A DNA stretch of 64,000 nt from an uncultured Bacteroidales bacterium (GTDB taxonomy: Bacteria; Bacteroidota; Bacteroidia; Bacteroidales; FEN-979), in assembly GCA_903959905.1 (NCBI GenBank), contig CAJBYO010000066.1, positions 1-64,000 on the forward strand. The letters run 5' to 3'. This document shows, piece by piece, positions 11,529 to 20,404 of this stretch (its first letter is position 1; each line of letters begins with the position of its first letter). A program made the translations under genes and the position numbers. Below the pieces are notes generated by a model, which saw only the letters and a program-made list of their open reading frames with translations, was not told the DNA's origin and searched no databases.

Positions 11529-11545
11529 TATTCCTAAATTTTCTG

Positions 11546-11553
11546 TAATTTTG
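11546..11553 (+). promoter_or_regulatory. -7 box before DUF3098-uppP-truB
   Basis: TAATTTTG matches TAnnTTTG and lies 21 nt before the ATG at 11575. No clear -33 element is visible. Confidence 0.4.
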
Positions 11554-11574
11554 CCCTCCAATTTCATTTGATCC

Positions 11575-11880
11575 ATGGACAAGAAACCGACTCAAGCGAA
11601 GAGCCCATTGACGGGCAAAGCGTTAAAAAGTGAAGAACAAACGGTGAAATCAGCCAATGTGGGTGAATTTGCTTTCGGTAAAGAGAATTACAGGCTCATG
11701 CTGATCGGGCTTGCGTTCATCGTCGTTGGATTTTTGCTGATGGTTGGCGGCGGCTCCACCGACCCTAAAGTGTTCAACCCCGAAATTTTCAGCTTCCGGC
11801 GCATCACCCTCGCCCCGATCCTCATCCTGGCAGGCTATGTGATTGAGATCTTCGCCATCATGAAAAGACCGAAGGATTAA
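11575..11880 (+). CDS. DUF3098 small membrane protein
   Basis: This 101-residue protein has a soluble N-terminus of ~40 residues and two membrane helices (about 42-60 and 79-95) joined by a short loop containing [11 protein letters not shown]. That layout and its position between ftsX and uppP are characteristic of the DUF3098 family of Bacteroidetes. Its function is unknown. Its neighbours suggest a link to cell-wall growth or division. Its stop codon overlaps the uppP start by one base (TAATG), so the two are co-translated. Confidence 0.85.
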   Translation: MDKKPTQAKSPLTGKALKSEEQTVKSANVGEFAFGKENYRLMLIGLAFIVVGFLLMVGGGSTDPKVFNPEIFSFRRITLAPILILAGYVIEIFAIMKRPKD

Positions 11881-12686
11881 TGTCTGTCATCCAGGCCATC
11901 ATCATCGCCATCGTTGAAGGGATCACCGAATTCCTGCCGATCTCATCCACCGGGCATATGGCACTCACATCGGCCATCCTGGGAATTGAAAAAAGTGAAT
12001 TTACCAAGCTTTTCATTGAAAACATCCAGTTTGGCACCATCATCTCGGTGATCATCCTCTACTGGAAAAAATTCCTTGACTTTAAGAGCTTCAGCTTTTA
12101 CCTGAAACTTTTCATCGCCTTTCTTCCGGCGGCTTTTGTCGGCATCCTGTTGAAAAAACATATTGACCGGGTGCTTGAAACACCCCTTTTCATTGCCGTT
12201 GTGATGTTCCTGGGAGGGATCCTGCTCCTGTTTGTTGACAACTGGTTTAACAAGCCCGCCATTGAAAAGGAAGAAGACATCACCTACAAGAATTCCATGT
12301 GGATCGGGATTTTCCAGTTGCTTTCCATCATTTTTCCGGGCTTCAGCCGCAGTGCGGCCACCATCATCGGCGGCATGCAGCAGAAACTGACCCGGAAGGC
12401 CGCAGCGGAATTCTCCTTTTTCCTTGCTGTACCGACACTGGCCGGTGCTTTTGCAAAGAGTCTGTGGGATACATGGAAAGATAACCCCGAAGTGCTGACC
12501 GCTCATAACATCCAGCTCCTTGCCATTGGAAATGTTGTGGGATTCCTCGTGGCCGTCATTGCCATCAAGGCATTTATAACATACCTTACAAAACATGGCT
12601 TCAAAGCATTCGGGTATTACCGGATTGTTGTCGGCCTTTTCCTCATTATTTTCCTGTTAACAGGTCACTCCCTTACCATCCAGTAA
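11880..12686 (+). CDS. uppP: Undecaprenyl-diphosphatase
   Basis: UppP (BacA) removes a phosphate from undecaprenyl diphosphate at the inner membrane to recycle the lipid carrier for peptidoglycan and other polymers. The 268-residue, multi-helix protein carries both catalytic motifs: [14 protein letters not shown] at residues 13-26 and PGFSRSAAT starting at residue 153. Length is normal for the family. It overlaps the genes on both sides by one base (TAATG junctions), showing tight coupling with DUF3098 and truB. Loss of this family typically raises bacitracin sensitivity. Confidence 0.95.
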   Translation: MSVIQAIIIAIVEGITEFLPISSTGHMALTSAILGIEKSEFTKLFIENIQFGTIISVIILYWKKFLDFKSFSFYLKLFIAFLPAAFVGILLKKHIDRVLETPLFIAVVMFLGGILLLFVDNWFNKPAIEKEEDITYKNSMWIGIFQLLSIIFPGFSRSAATIIGGMQQKLTRKAAAEFSFFLAVPTLAGAFAKSLWDTWKDNPEVLTAHNIQLLAIGNVVGFLVAVIAIKAFITYLTKHGFKAFGYYRIVVGLFLIIFLLTGHSLTIQ

Positions 12687-13426
12687 TGGCACTCCAGTTT
12701 GAAACCGGAGAGATCCTCCTGATCAACAAACCTTACACCTGGACATCCTTTGATGTGGTGGGAAAGATGCGCACGCTGATCAGGAAGCACATGGGCATCC
12801 GCAAGATCAAGATCGGCCATGCCGGCACCCTCGACCCGCTGGCCACCGGCCTGCTGATCCTCTGCACAGGCAAATTCACCCGGCGCATCGACGAATTCCA
12901 GGGACTGGAAAAAGAGTACACCGGCACCTTCCGCCTTGGTGCTACCACACCCTCATTTGACCTGGAAACACCCGTTGACCAAACATTCCCGATCACCACC
13001 AATTCATGGTGTGAAACGAAGGAAGTATGGGAACGGATCCACGATGCTGCAAAACACTTTACGGCCACCTTTGACCAGGTACCACCGCAGTTTTCGGCCA
13101 TCAAGGTCGACGGGAAACGGGCCTACGAATCGGCCCGTAAAGACATCAACGTGGAGATCAAGGCCAGGCAGATCACCATCTTCGCCTTTGAGATCACCCG
13201 CATCGACCTGCCTTCTGTCGATTTCAGGGTTGTATGCAGCAAGGGAACCTACATCCGTTCACTGGCCCGCGATTTCGGCGAACTGCTGGGCTGCGGCGCC
13301 CATCTCACCGCCCTGTGCCGTACCCGTATCGGGTCGTTTTATCTTCGGGATGCCTATGAAATAAGCGATTTTGAAAAACTTTTGACAGACGGGGCTGCTT
13401 CAGACGACACCCCAACAGCGTCATAG
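12686..13426 (+). CDS. truB: tRNA pseudouridine(55) synthase
   Basis: TruB converts uridine 55 in the T-loop of tRNAs to pseudouridine. The 246-residue protein has the catalytic motif GHAGTLDPLATG at residues 44-55 with Asp50 as the nucleophile, and the downstream KGTYIRSLARD block. It starts in the stop codon of uppP (TAATG). The C-terminal ~12 residues are low-complexity Asp/Ala/Thr. Being the last gene of a cell-envelope run is the normal position in Bacteroidetes. Confidence 0.95.
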   Translation: MALQFETGEILLINKPYTWTSFDVVGKMRTLIRKHMGIRKIKIGHAGTLDPLATGLLILCTGKFTRRIDEFQGLEKEYTGTFRLGATTPSFDLETPVDQTFPITTNSWCETKEVWERIHDAAKHFTATFDQVPPQFSAIKVDGKRAYESARKDINVEIKARQITIFAFEITRIDLPSVDFRVVCSKGTYIRSLARDFGELLGCGAHLTALCRTRIGSFYLRDAYEISDFEKLLTDGAASDDTPTAS

Positions 13427-13489
13427 AAAAACTCCTATCTTTGAGTTTTAATTCCGACTGTTTGCAGAAGAAAATATAGTTCATCCCCA

Positions 13490-16255
13490 ATGAAAAAAAA
13501 CCTCCTTTTCTTTATTACCCGGATCATTTTCCCCGGTCTCATCGCCCTGTTAATACTGAGCATCGGGTTTAAATATATCAACCGGCACAAGCGGTCAGAC
13601 AGGGATAAGCGGCAAAGGCACGAAATGCTCCTGAACCGGCTTAATAAACTGGCGCCCCAGGTGAACAGGGATGTAAAAAAAGGAGAAGAGGCTGCCGATG
13701 AGCCCGGCATCGCCGCCTACCATGATTTCCTGATGACCTTTGACCCTGCCACAGGAACTGTTCCCCGCGAACGCCTTGTTGCGGCCCATGAAAATACCCG
13801 GCGGTTGTCGGCCCTGAAACAAAGCAGCCAGGTAACCTGGCAGGGGTACCCTTCTGATATGGGAGGACGAACCCGCGCCATCATGTACGACCCCAATGAT
13901 CCGACGCATAAAAAAGTGTGGGCCGGCGGTGTGACCGGTGGCTTATGGTTCAACAATAATATCACCAATTTTATGAGTCCGTGGATCCCGGTCGGCGATT
14001 TTTGGAGTACCATGTCCATCCGTTGCATTGCTTATGATCCAGCTCACCCGCAAACCTTTTTTGTCGGCACCGGCGAAGTTGAAACCGCCATGCAAACTTA
14101 CCGGGAAAGCTCAGGCCTTGGCTTTGGTATCGGCCGGTCTGACGATGGAGGCCAAACATGGTACCACATCCCGGGCACAGAACAATTTGCCTATGTGACC
14201 GATATCGTGGTTCGCATAGAAAACAACACAAGTGTGATCTATGCCGGTGTGGCTTCAGGATTGTACAAGGGAAGCCAACACCAGAGCACGCCCTCCGACG
14301 GTCTCTTCCGCTCTGCCAACGGCGGAGCCACCTGGCAGCAGGTATTGCCGAACATCACAGGGTCAACGGTGCCTTATTGTGTGTCCGACATCGCACTGGG
14401 CGCCGACAACAGGCTTTACGTCGGTACCCGCCCGAATCTCAATGGCGAAGGCGCTGCCGTCATGCTTCGTTCTGACAACGGAACAGACTGGACGGTCGAT
14501 ACCCAGTACCAGGCAGAGATCCTCGGCAGCTCCGGCAACAACATTCCCGGCAGGGTTGTCATGGCAACAGCACCTTCCAACGCCAATGTGGTTTATGCAC
14601 TGGTTGCCAGCGGCTATCTGAATGCTGCCAACGGGTTTAACTATTTCAACTGCGACCATATCCTCAGATCTTCTGATAAAGGTGCGACCTGGATAAAAAA
14701 AGCTTTGCCTTCTGATCTCACATCCGGAAACAACTTTGCCACCATTGCCTGGCACGCACTTGATATTGCCGTTGACCCGAACAATGCCAGCAGGCTCTAT
14801 ATCGGCGGACTTGACGCATTTAACTCTTCCGACGGCGGCTCAAACTGGAACAGGGTGAGCGACTGGAGGCTGATGTACAGCGGTGGGGGCTCCCAGTATA
14901 TCCATGCCGACCAGCATGCCATCGTGTTCAAGCCAGGCTCTTCAAGTGAGGTCGTCTTTGCTACCGACGGGGGTGTTTTCTATACTGCCGACGGGAATAA
15001 CCCATATCCCATGATGGAAGAACATAACAAGGACTTTTCAACCCTGCAGTACTATACCTGTGCCATTCACCCTGTTGCCGGAACGGAATTATACTACGGG
15101 GGCCTGCAGGATAACGGGACCCTCCTGTACAGCGGCACACAGCTTTCTATTCACGATATGGTGACCGGGGGCGATGGAGCTTACTGCTTTTTTGATGAAA
15201 CCGATCCGGCCATATCCATCACCTCCTATTATTACAACAATTACTCGGTATTTGATAACGGCACCTATGTGAACTCGGTCAGTAACTGGCAAAGCGGTAC
15301 CTTCGTCAGTCCGGCCGATTATGACTATAATCTGAAACTCCTCTACTGCAATGCAGTGGATTATGTTGGCAACTACCAGGACCGCATCCTCCGTCTTGAT
15401 AACCTTGTTAACAACACTTCCGGAACATTTGTCAGCCTGAATACCGGTTCTACGGCGATTTTCACAGCATTAAAATACTCACCATACTCGCCTGCCGGAA
15501 AAACAACCCTTTTCGTGGGCACCGAATCAGGGCGTTTCTACAAGGTTCAGGATGCCCAGACCAATTTGCCTGTTGTCACTGAAATTGGCGGCACCTCCTT
15601 TCCAACTGCGAGCATGTCGTCCATTGCCATCGGCAAGTCGGAAGACACCCTGATGGTTACCTTCTCAAACTATGGCGTTGCATCGGTATGGCAAACATAC
15701 AATGGCGGACAGTCGTGGCAGAATGTGGAAGGCAACCTTCCCGACATGCCTGTCAGGTGGGCATTGTACCATCCCCAGAATAACCGGCAGGCGCTGATCG
15801 CCACAGAATCGGGTGTATGGGAATGTGCCAGCCTGAACCATTCCCCGGTAATCTGGACACCCGTAACAACCGGGATGGCCAATGTGCGGGTTGACCAGCT
15901 TCAGATCCGCAGGTCTGACAATAAAGTGCTGGCCGCCACACATGGCCGGGGTATGTTTACAATGACCTGGGATATATCCACAGGTAAGTCCGAGCACACT
16001 CAACCACTGGCAGCTGTGTACCCCAATCCCGCCAATGGCAGGTTCTATGTTTGCTTACCTGCCGGCGAAAACGGGCCATGCGAAATTTTAGTTCATGACC
16101 TCCTGGGAAAAGAGGTATATCACACATCTTTCACATTCCCTGCCCAAACTGCCGGCAAACTCGTCAACCTCGAAACCCAACCAAAAGGAACCTACATCGT
16201 GCGCCTGAAAACGCCACACAAAACCCTGCTCACCCAAAAACTAATACTGTACTAA
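13490..16255 (+). CDS. Type IX secreted beta-propeller (sortilin/BNR-like) protein
   Basis: This 921-residue protein starts with a hydrophobic signal-type segment (residues 4-26). The body carries several S-DDGG-TW type turns (SDDGGQTW, SANGGATW, SSDKGATW, SSDGGSNW, TYNGGQSW), the mark of BNR/sortilin-like seven- or ten-bladed propellers also seen in glycoside-binding exoproteins. The last ~80 residues are a type A T9SS sorting domain: VYPNPANGRF, then ILVHDLLGKEVY, then GTYIVRLKT. The protein is therefore probably exported across the outer membrane and anchored to the surface. A TATCTTTG box at 13436-13443 lies 46 nt before the ATG. The ligand or substrate is unknown. Confidence 0.85.
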   Translation: MKKNLLFFITRIIFPGLIALLILSIGFKYINRHKRSDRDKRQRHEMLLNRLNKLAPQVNRDVKKGEEAADEPGIAAYHDFLMTFDPATGTVPRERLVAAHENTRRLSALKQSSQVTWQGYPSDMGGRTRAIMYDPNDPTHKKVWAGGVTGGLWFNNNITNFMSPWIPVGDFWSTMSIRCIAYDPAHPQTFFVGTGEVETAMQTYRESSGLGFGIGRSDDGGQTWYHIPGTEQFAYVTDIVVRIENNTSVIYAGVASGLYKGSQHQSTPSDGLFRSANGGATWQQVLPNITGSTVPYCVSDIALGADNRLYVGTRPNLNGEGAAVMLRSDNGTDWTVDTQYQAEILGSSGNNIPGRVVMATAPSNANVVYALVASGYLNAANGFNYFNCDHILRSSDKGATWIKKALPSDLTSGNNFATIAWHALDIAVDPNNASRLYIGGLDAFNSSDGGSNWNRVSDWRLMYSGGGSQYIHADQHAIVFKPGSSSEVVFATDGGVFYTADGNNPYPMMEEHNKDFSTLQYYTCAIHPVAGTELYYGGLQDNGTLLYSGTQLSIHDMVTGGDGAYCFFDETDPAISITSYYYNNYSVFDNGTYVNSVSNWQSGTFVSPADYDYNLKLLYCNAVDYVGNYQDRILRLDNLVNNTSGTFVSLNTGSTAIFTALKYSPYSPAGKTTLFVGTESGRFYKVQDAQTNLPVVTEIGGTSFPTASMSSIAIGKSEDTLMVTFSNYGVASVWQTYNGGQSWQNVEGNLPDMPVRWALYHPQNNRQALIATESGVWECASLNHSPVIWTPVTTGMANVRVDQLQIRRSDNKVLAATHGRGMFTMTWDISTGKSEHTQPLAAVYPNPANGRFYVCLPAGENGPCEILVHDLLGKEVYHTSFTFPAQTAGKLVNLETQPKGTYIVRLKTPHKTLLTQKLILY

Positions 16256-16273
16256 CCCATCACCCCTCACCCC

Positions 16274-16726
16274 ATGCCATCGTACCCCCTCTTCTCCCCC
16301 GAATACTACATGAACGAAGCGCTCAAGGAGGCCCAAAAAGCCTTTGAACGTGATGAAGTTCCTGTAGGTGCCGTGGTGGTGTGCAACCGTACGATCATCG
16401 CCAGGGCCCATAACCTCACAGAAACACTGAACGATGTTACGGCCCATGCCGAAATGCAGGCCTTTACTGCCGCCGCAAGCTATCTTGGGGGAAAATACCT
16501 GAATGAATGCACGCTGTTTGTGACCCTGGAACCCTGTGTGATGTGCGCCGGAGCATCCTTCTGGACCCAGCTCGGCGGCATCATCTACGGAGCCCCGGAT
16601 GAAAAAAGAGGCTACCTGCAGGCCGGCAGTAATTTGCTGCATCCGAAAACCCAGGTTGCCTCAGGTGTGCTGGCAGAAGAATGCAGTCAACTGCTCAAAA
16701 CGTTTTTCCAAAATAAAAGGAGATGA
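16274..16726 (+). CDS. tadA: tRNA-specific adenosine deaminase
   Basis: TadA deaminates the wobble adenosine of tRNA-Arg(ACG) to inosine. The 150-residue protein has the zinc-binding, catalytic deaminase signature: HAE at residues 58-60 with Glu60 as proton shuttle, and PCVMC at 87-91 giving the two zinc cysteines. Length is typical. It begins 18 bp after the T9SS protein and overlaps the following aldolase gene by 4 bp (ATGA). Confidence 0.93.
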   Translation: MPSYPLFSPEYYMNEALKEAQKAFERDEVPVGAVVVCNRTIIARAHNLTETLNDVTAHAEMQAFTAAASYLGGKYLNECTLFVTLEPCVMCAGASFWTQLGGIIYGAPDEKRGYLQAGSNLLHPKTQVASGVLAEECSQLLKTFFQNKRR

Positions 16727-17604
16727 CAGGAAACATAGATTACGCGCAAAACTCCACCAACAGCATTTTTCAGAAAAAAGAGCTGAAAACCCTTTTCAGG
16801 GAGATTGCCGAGGTTGCAGAATATTTGTGGCAGCGCGGATGGGCTGAGCGCAATGCGGGCAATTTCTCCATTAACGTAACCGGGTTCTTCACCGGGAAAG
16901 AGCTGGACAGCCTTGCTGCATACCCGTTAAACCCGCTAACGAAAAGCTATCCTGCCCTTAAACGCAAAGTTTTCATCATCAGCGGCACCGGTACCCGCAT
17001 GCGCGACATGGCCAAAAATCCCGGAGCCAATATATGCCTGGTGTATATGTGTGAAACAGGTTCTTCCTGTCATATTATTACACAAACAGATGAAGGCGTG
17101 CCTGTTCGGCCTACCTCAGAACTGGCCACACACCTGGCCATTCAGCAGCAGCTGGTTGAAAAAAAAGCCACCGAAACCGTGATCATCCACGCCCATGTCA
17201 CTGAACTGGTTGCCCTTACCCAGCTTCCTGCCTTCACTTCGGAATATGCCATTAACAAAGTACTGTGGGGAATGCATCCCGAAACATTGCTTTTTCTTCC
17301 GGACGGCGTCGGGTTTATCCCGTTCACACTTCCCGGCAGCGAAAGCATTGCCATGGCCACCCTGAAAGGATTTGAAACCCGGAAGGTGGTGCTCTGGGAA
17401 AAACATGGCTGCATGTCGGTTGGCAACTCCATTGCTGAGGCCTTTGACCATCTTGACCTTCTTGCCAAATCTGCCAAAATATATTTCCTTTGCCGTTCAG
17501 CCGGCACTGAGCCGGAAGGTCTCACTTCCGCCCAGTTGCAGGAGATCAGGGATTCAGGGGTGGGCAGCATGGATGACTATAATTATTTGAAGTTTATGAT
17601 CTGA
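16723..17604 (+). CDS. rhaD: Rhamnulose-1-phosphate aldolase-like class II aldolase
   Basis: RhaD cleaves L-rhamnulose 1-phosphate to dihydroxyacetone phosphate and lactaldehyde. The 293-residue protein matches the class II aldolase/adducin fold and RhaD in particular: GWAERNAGN near residue 40, the zinc histidines HAH (156, 158) and His228 in LWEKHG, and the LPDGVGFIPF segment typical of RhaD. No other rhamnose genes (isomerase, kinase, transporter) are near. Instead it is translationally coupled to tadA by an ATGA overlap, which is unusual. The substrate could differ from rhamnulose 1-phosphate. Confidence 0.8.
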   Translation: MTGNIDYAQNSTNSIFQKKELKTLFREIAEVAEYLWQRGWAERNAGNFSINVTGFFTGKELDSLAAYPLNPLTKSYPALKRKVFIISGTGTRMRDMAKNPGANICLVYMCETGSSCHIITQTDEGVPVRPTSELATHLAIQQQLVEKKATETVIIHAHVTELVALTQLPAFTSEYAINKVLWGMHPETLLFLPDGVGFIPFTLPGSESIAMATLKGFETRKVVLWEKHGCMSVGNSIAEAFDHLDLLAKSAKIYFLCRSAGTEPEGLTSAQLQEIRDSGVGSMDDYNYLKFMI

Positions 17605-17654
17605 GTAAGTGGTCATTTGACAATTGTCATTTGTCATATTTTTTTATTGATAGG

Positions 17655-17683
17655 TTGTTTTTAAGAATTTCTTCGTATATTCG
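17655..17683 (+). promoter_or_regulatory. Promoter for the response regulator gene
   Basis: TTG at 17655-17657, 18 nt, then TATATTCG at 17676-17683 (one mismatch to TAnnTTTG). The expected transcription start would fall about 10 nt before the ATG at 17702. Confidence 0.4.
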
Positions 17684-17701
17684 CCGTAATTGCAACCCCT
17701 T

Positions 17702-18133
17702 ATGGCCCCTTTAAAAATTATCATTTTTGAAGATGAGTTCCTTTTAGCCCATGATTTAAAGCTACAGATTCAGCTTTTTGACTATGAGGTTATTGCTATT
17801 TTCCGCAAAGCGGAGGAGGGCCTCAAATTCCTGGAGGAGATCAAACGACCTGAAAATCTGCCAGATATCGTTTTGATGGACATCTCCCTTGCCGGCAAAA
17901 TGAGCGGCATTGAGGCGGCAAAGATCCTCCTGGAAAAATACTCCTTTGCATTGGTGTTCCTCACAGGAATGAGCCAGATGGAAGTTTTTGAAGAGGCTTT
18001 TAAAACACAACCCCATGCGTTCCTGATAAAACCTTTTGACATTCAGCAGGCACTGGTCAGTCTCAGGCTCGCAGTTTACCAGAAATCGCTCGAGAACGAA
18101 TTGCTCAGATACCAGGAAATTATAGTGAAATAA
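17702..18133 (+). CDS. Single-domain response regulator (CheY-like receiver)
   Basis: The 143-residue protein is one receiver domain with no output domain. The acidic pocket is at Glu10-Asp11, the phosphoacceptor is Asp60 in VLMDIS, the switch Thr is in FLTGM (about 88) and the conserved Lys110 is in LIKPFD. The C-terminal helix extends slightly beyond the domain. The ATG at 17702 is preferred over an in-frame TTG four codons earlier. No kinase is adjacent, so it must be phosphorylated by a histidine kinase elsewhere, as is common for such stand-alone regulators. Confidence 0.88.
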   Translation: MAPLKIIIFEDEFLLAHDLKLQIQLFDYEVIAIFRKAEEGLKFLEEIKRPENLPDIVLMDISLAGKMSGIEAAKILLEKYSFALVFLTGMSQMEVFEEAFKTQPHAFLIKPFDIQQALVSLRLAVYQKSLENELLRYQEIIVK

Positions 18134-18147
18134 CCCGGATCTCTCCT

Positions 18148-20079
18148 TTATTCAAGTGTTGCATTCCCCGAAATCGTGAGCACAATACCGGGCTCAATCG
18201 TTACAAATTCATCCGTGCCGATGATCAGGTGCATCAATGTTGCATTTACATTTATGGTGGAAATGTTGCCAATGCTGAATGCCCATGCCGGCGTCGGGAT
18301 AATTACAATGTCCCTTGTCCAGTTCAGGGCATTGGCAGCCAGGCTTCCCAGAACATTGGCCGATCCGCTGACAATCAAATTGTAATATCCCCCCTTTTCG
18401 GAGAACGTCAGAGAGTTCACCTGGTCGGTCAGAACCGCGGGGAGATAGGATGTGGTTGACAAAGCAGTACCGGTGTTAATCCAGCCGCCGTTTCCGGCAT
18501 TGAGCCCGCATAGTAACGACTGGTTGGTGCCCCATGTACCCTGGTAAGCAAACAACTGGTCTCCTGATTCATTGAAGGAAAAATTGCCCGGATTGTTTGA
18601 ATTCCATCCTGTTCCTGCGATGGGCATCAGGTTGTACCACGAAACCACAGTGCCAGCCGGGATGATGGTTGGCGCAGTATATAGCAGGAACCCTTCACCG
18701 GTTCTCACGGTTGTTGAGCTGGCGAAACCATTGTCAGTAAACCCGATTTCGGTGCCGGCATTCAGCTGCTTGAACGTAACGAATGAGAATTTGTCGGGAT
18801 TTACTGACCCATACTCAACAATGGCGATGTCGCCGGGCTGCAGCACACTGACGCCGCTGGAAGTGGTGGCACTGGCCGATGGAACCGGTTCGCCGGTTTT
18901 GTAATCAATTGCAGAACCCGCGTTGCTGTATGGAAATATTTTAAAATAGCAGGTTGTTGCAGATGACAGTCCGGTAAAGGTGCAGGCCTGAACACCTGTT
19001 CCGGCCACTTTATCCAGCCCGCCGCTGGTTACAGGAATGCCATCGGAAGGGGTTGCAATGGCAGCAAAACTCACGTTGCTGGCCCTGATAAGATAACCGT
19101 TGGGGATCACGGCGCCGGTTGCATCTGTCCAGGTAACAGTGATGCTGGTGTATGACGGCACACCCTGGGCAGCTGTAAAGTTCGTAGCATGGTTTGTGGG
19201 TTCAGGCTGGTTGCCTGCTGGCGTCCACACAGCGGCGACATATTCAGGATGGTCAATGTACGGGTTCCGGTTATTTTGAATCTGGTATACCGAGTCGTTC
19301 CGGGCAATCTCCTTCGCCGAAACAGGATCCTGGCTGTGCCACTGAATCAGCATATTCAGGAACCACGACTGGTAAGCCGGATACGCTGTGCTGTCAAGCA
19401 CTGCCGCTCCGTTGGGGTTATAGTTCTTCCAGGTTGCAATGATGTTCTCATACCTTGTGGCCATGTAAAAATAGGTGCGTGCAAGGTCGCCCTTGTATTC
19501 ATCCAGGGGTTCAAACACAGTGCCGCTGTAACCGGGAGTGCTGCAAGGGCCAACTTTACTTCCGTTCAGCGAGGTCCAGGATGCGGCTGCAACAGTTCCG
19601 TATGGGTTATCGTTCCGCCTGCCGTTTACATACTGGTCAACCGGGTATATGTGAAACAGGTCCGTGTACATGGGCGAGAGGTTGTTAAACCAGCTTTTCG
19701 GGAACGAATGCTCCCGGCTGTAACAGTCACCTTCCACCCCTCCGCCTCCAATTCCGCACTGTCCCGATCCCAGCGTATACTGGTATGGAGGTGTTCCTCC
19801 GGGCACGTCAGAATAGATGTCCCAGACTTTGTTGGTTGCCCTGGCATCCGTGGTATAAAACGCATCCCACACTCCCGGGGTATAGCTGACTACCGTATGG
19901 TTTTTAATGATGTTGTAAAGTGCTACCTGCAGCGCTTCACCGGTTTGCCCCGAGGCTGCATTGTAATATCCCACAGGAATCTGGGCAAAAACAAAGTTTG
20001 AAACGAATACCAGGAAGGTAAGGGAATACAGGATTCGCGAACGATATGGAAAATGTCTTGAAGGCTGATTTAAAACCAT
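18148..20079 (-). CDS. Secreted endonuclease I family protein with FN3-like domain
   Basis: The ATG at 20079 opens a 643-residue protein with a signal sequence ending FVFAQ. The N-terminal half is an endonuclease I/NucM domain: DCYSREHSFPKSW holds the catalytic histidine, followed by DLFHIYPVD and NGRRNDNPYG. Such enzymes degrade DNA and RNA outside the cell. A fibronectin-type segment and a lamin-tail-like domain (PGDIAIVEYG, then NESGDQLFAYQG) follow. Related exoproteins normally end in a T9SS sorting domain, but this one stops at LTISGNATLE, the kind of phrase that elsewhere precedes more sequence. It may be C-terminally truncated. The PID-CTERM gene lies just upstream. Confidence 0.82.
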   Translation of the reverse strand: MVLNQPSRHFPYRSRILYSLTFLVFVSNFVFAQIPVGYYNAASGQTGEALQVALYNIIKNHTVVSYTPGVWDAFYTTDARATNKVWDIYSDVPGGTPPYQYTLGSGQCGIGGGGVEGDCYSREHSFPKSWFNNLSPMYTDLFHIYPVDQYVNGRRNDNPYGTVAAASWTSLNGSKVGPCSTPGYSGTVFEPLDEYKGDLARTYFYMATRYENIIATWKNYNPNGAAVLDSTAYPAYQSWFLNMLIQWHSQDPVSAKEIARNDSVYQIQNNRNPYIDHPEYVAAVWTPAGNQPEPTNHATNFTAAQGVPSYTSITVTWTDATGAVIPNGYLIRASNVSFAAIATPSDGIPVTSGGLDKVAGTGVQACTFTGLSSATTCYFKIFPYSNAGSAIDYKTGEPVPSASATTSSGVSVLQPGDIAIVEYGSVNPDKFSFVTFKQLNAGTEIGFTDNGFASSTTVRTGEGFLLYTAPTIIPAGTVVSWYNLMPIAGTGWNSNNPGNFSFNESGDQLFAYQGTWGTNQSLLCGLNAGNGGWINTGTALSTTSYLPAVLTDQVNSLTFSEKGGYYNLIVSGSANVLGSLAANALNWTRDIVIIPTPAWAFSIGNISTINVNATLMHLIIGTDEFVTIEPGIVLTISGNATLE

Positions 20080-20110
20080 GATGCCGGCTGCGTTTTTATC
20101 CAATGATATG

Positions 20111-20118
20111 CAAAGATA
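20111..20118 (-). promoter_or_regulatory. -7 box for the endonuclease gene
   Basis: The minus strand reads TATCTTTG, 31 nt before the ATG at 20079. It supports that start over a non-ATG start upstream. No -33 match. Confidence 0.4.
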
Positions 20119-20144
20119 ATCAAACTGCCAGTCGGTTGATATCA

Positions 20145-20393
20145 TCACAGGTCAACTTTTCCCGGGGGATCAGCTCCTTTCCTGAACACACGGACACACC
20201 CCAGGGAAGTGCCAAGAATAACGAGGATTCCCATTCCGCCGTCAATGGGCGCTCCGGGGGGCTGGTTGCCCCCGGTTCCATGCCCTCCTCCCGGTGGAGG
20301 TGGTGGCCCGGGCGGATCGGCCATGAGTAAAACATTCAGGATTCCTCCTGGCATAAAAGCCACAAACAGCGCTATTTTCATAAGACTCTTCAT
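20145..20393 (-). CDS. PID-CTERM sorting-domain mini-protein
   Basis: This 82-residue protein has a signal peptide (about residues 1-25), a Pro/Gly-rich stretch (PPGPPPPPGGGHG) and the segment GAPIDGGMGILVILG followed by a basic end. The PID motif before a glycine-rich hydrophobic helix is the PID-CTERM type sorting tail known from Bacteroidetes. Mini-proteins of this kind are mostly signal peptide plus sorting tail, with no room for an enzyme domain. It starts 12 bp after the stop of the 1331-residue T9SS protein, so the two are probably co-transcribed. Function is unknown. Confidence 0.65.
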   Translation of the reverse strand: MKSLMKIALFVAFMPGGILNVLLMADPPGPPPPPGGGHGTGGNQPPGAPIDGGMGILVILGTSLGCVRVFRKGADPPGKVDL

Positions 20394-20404
20394 ACGATGC
20401 CCCC

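Noticed and set aside
13436..13443. Full promoter for the T9SS propeller gene
   Set aside because: TATCTTTG matches the -7 box, but nothing like a TTG lies 17-23 nt upstream, so it is mentioned only in the gene entry.
19189..20001. Plus-strand open frame of 270 codons
   Set aside because: Antisense to the endonuclease gene, with no recognisable domain or promoter.
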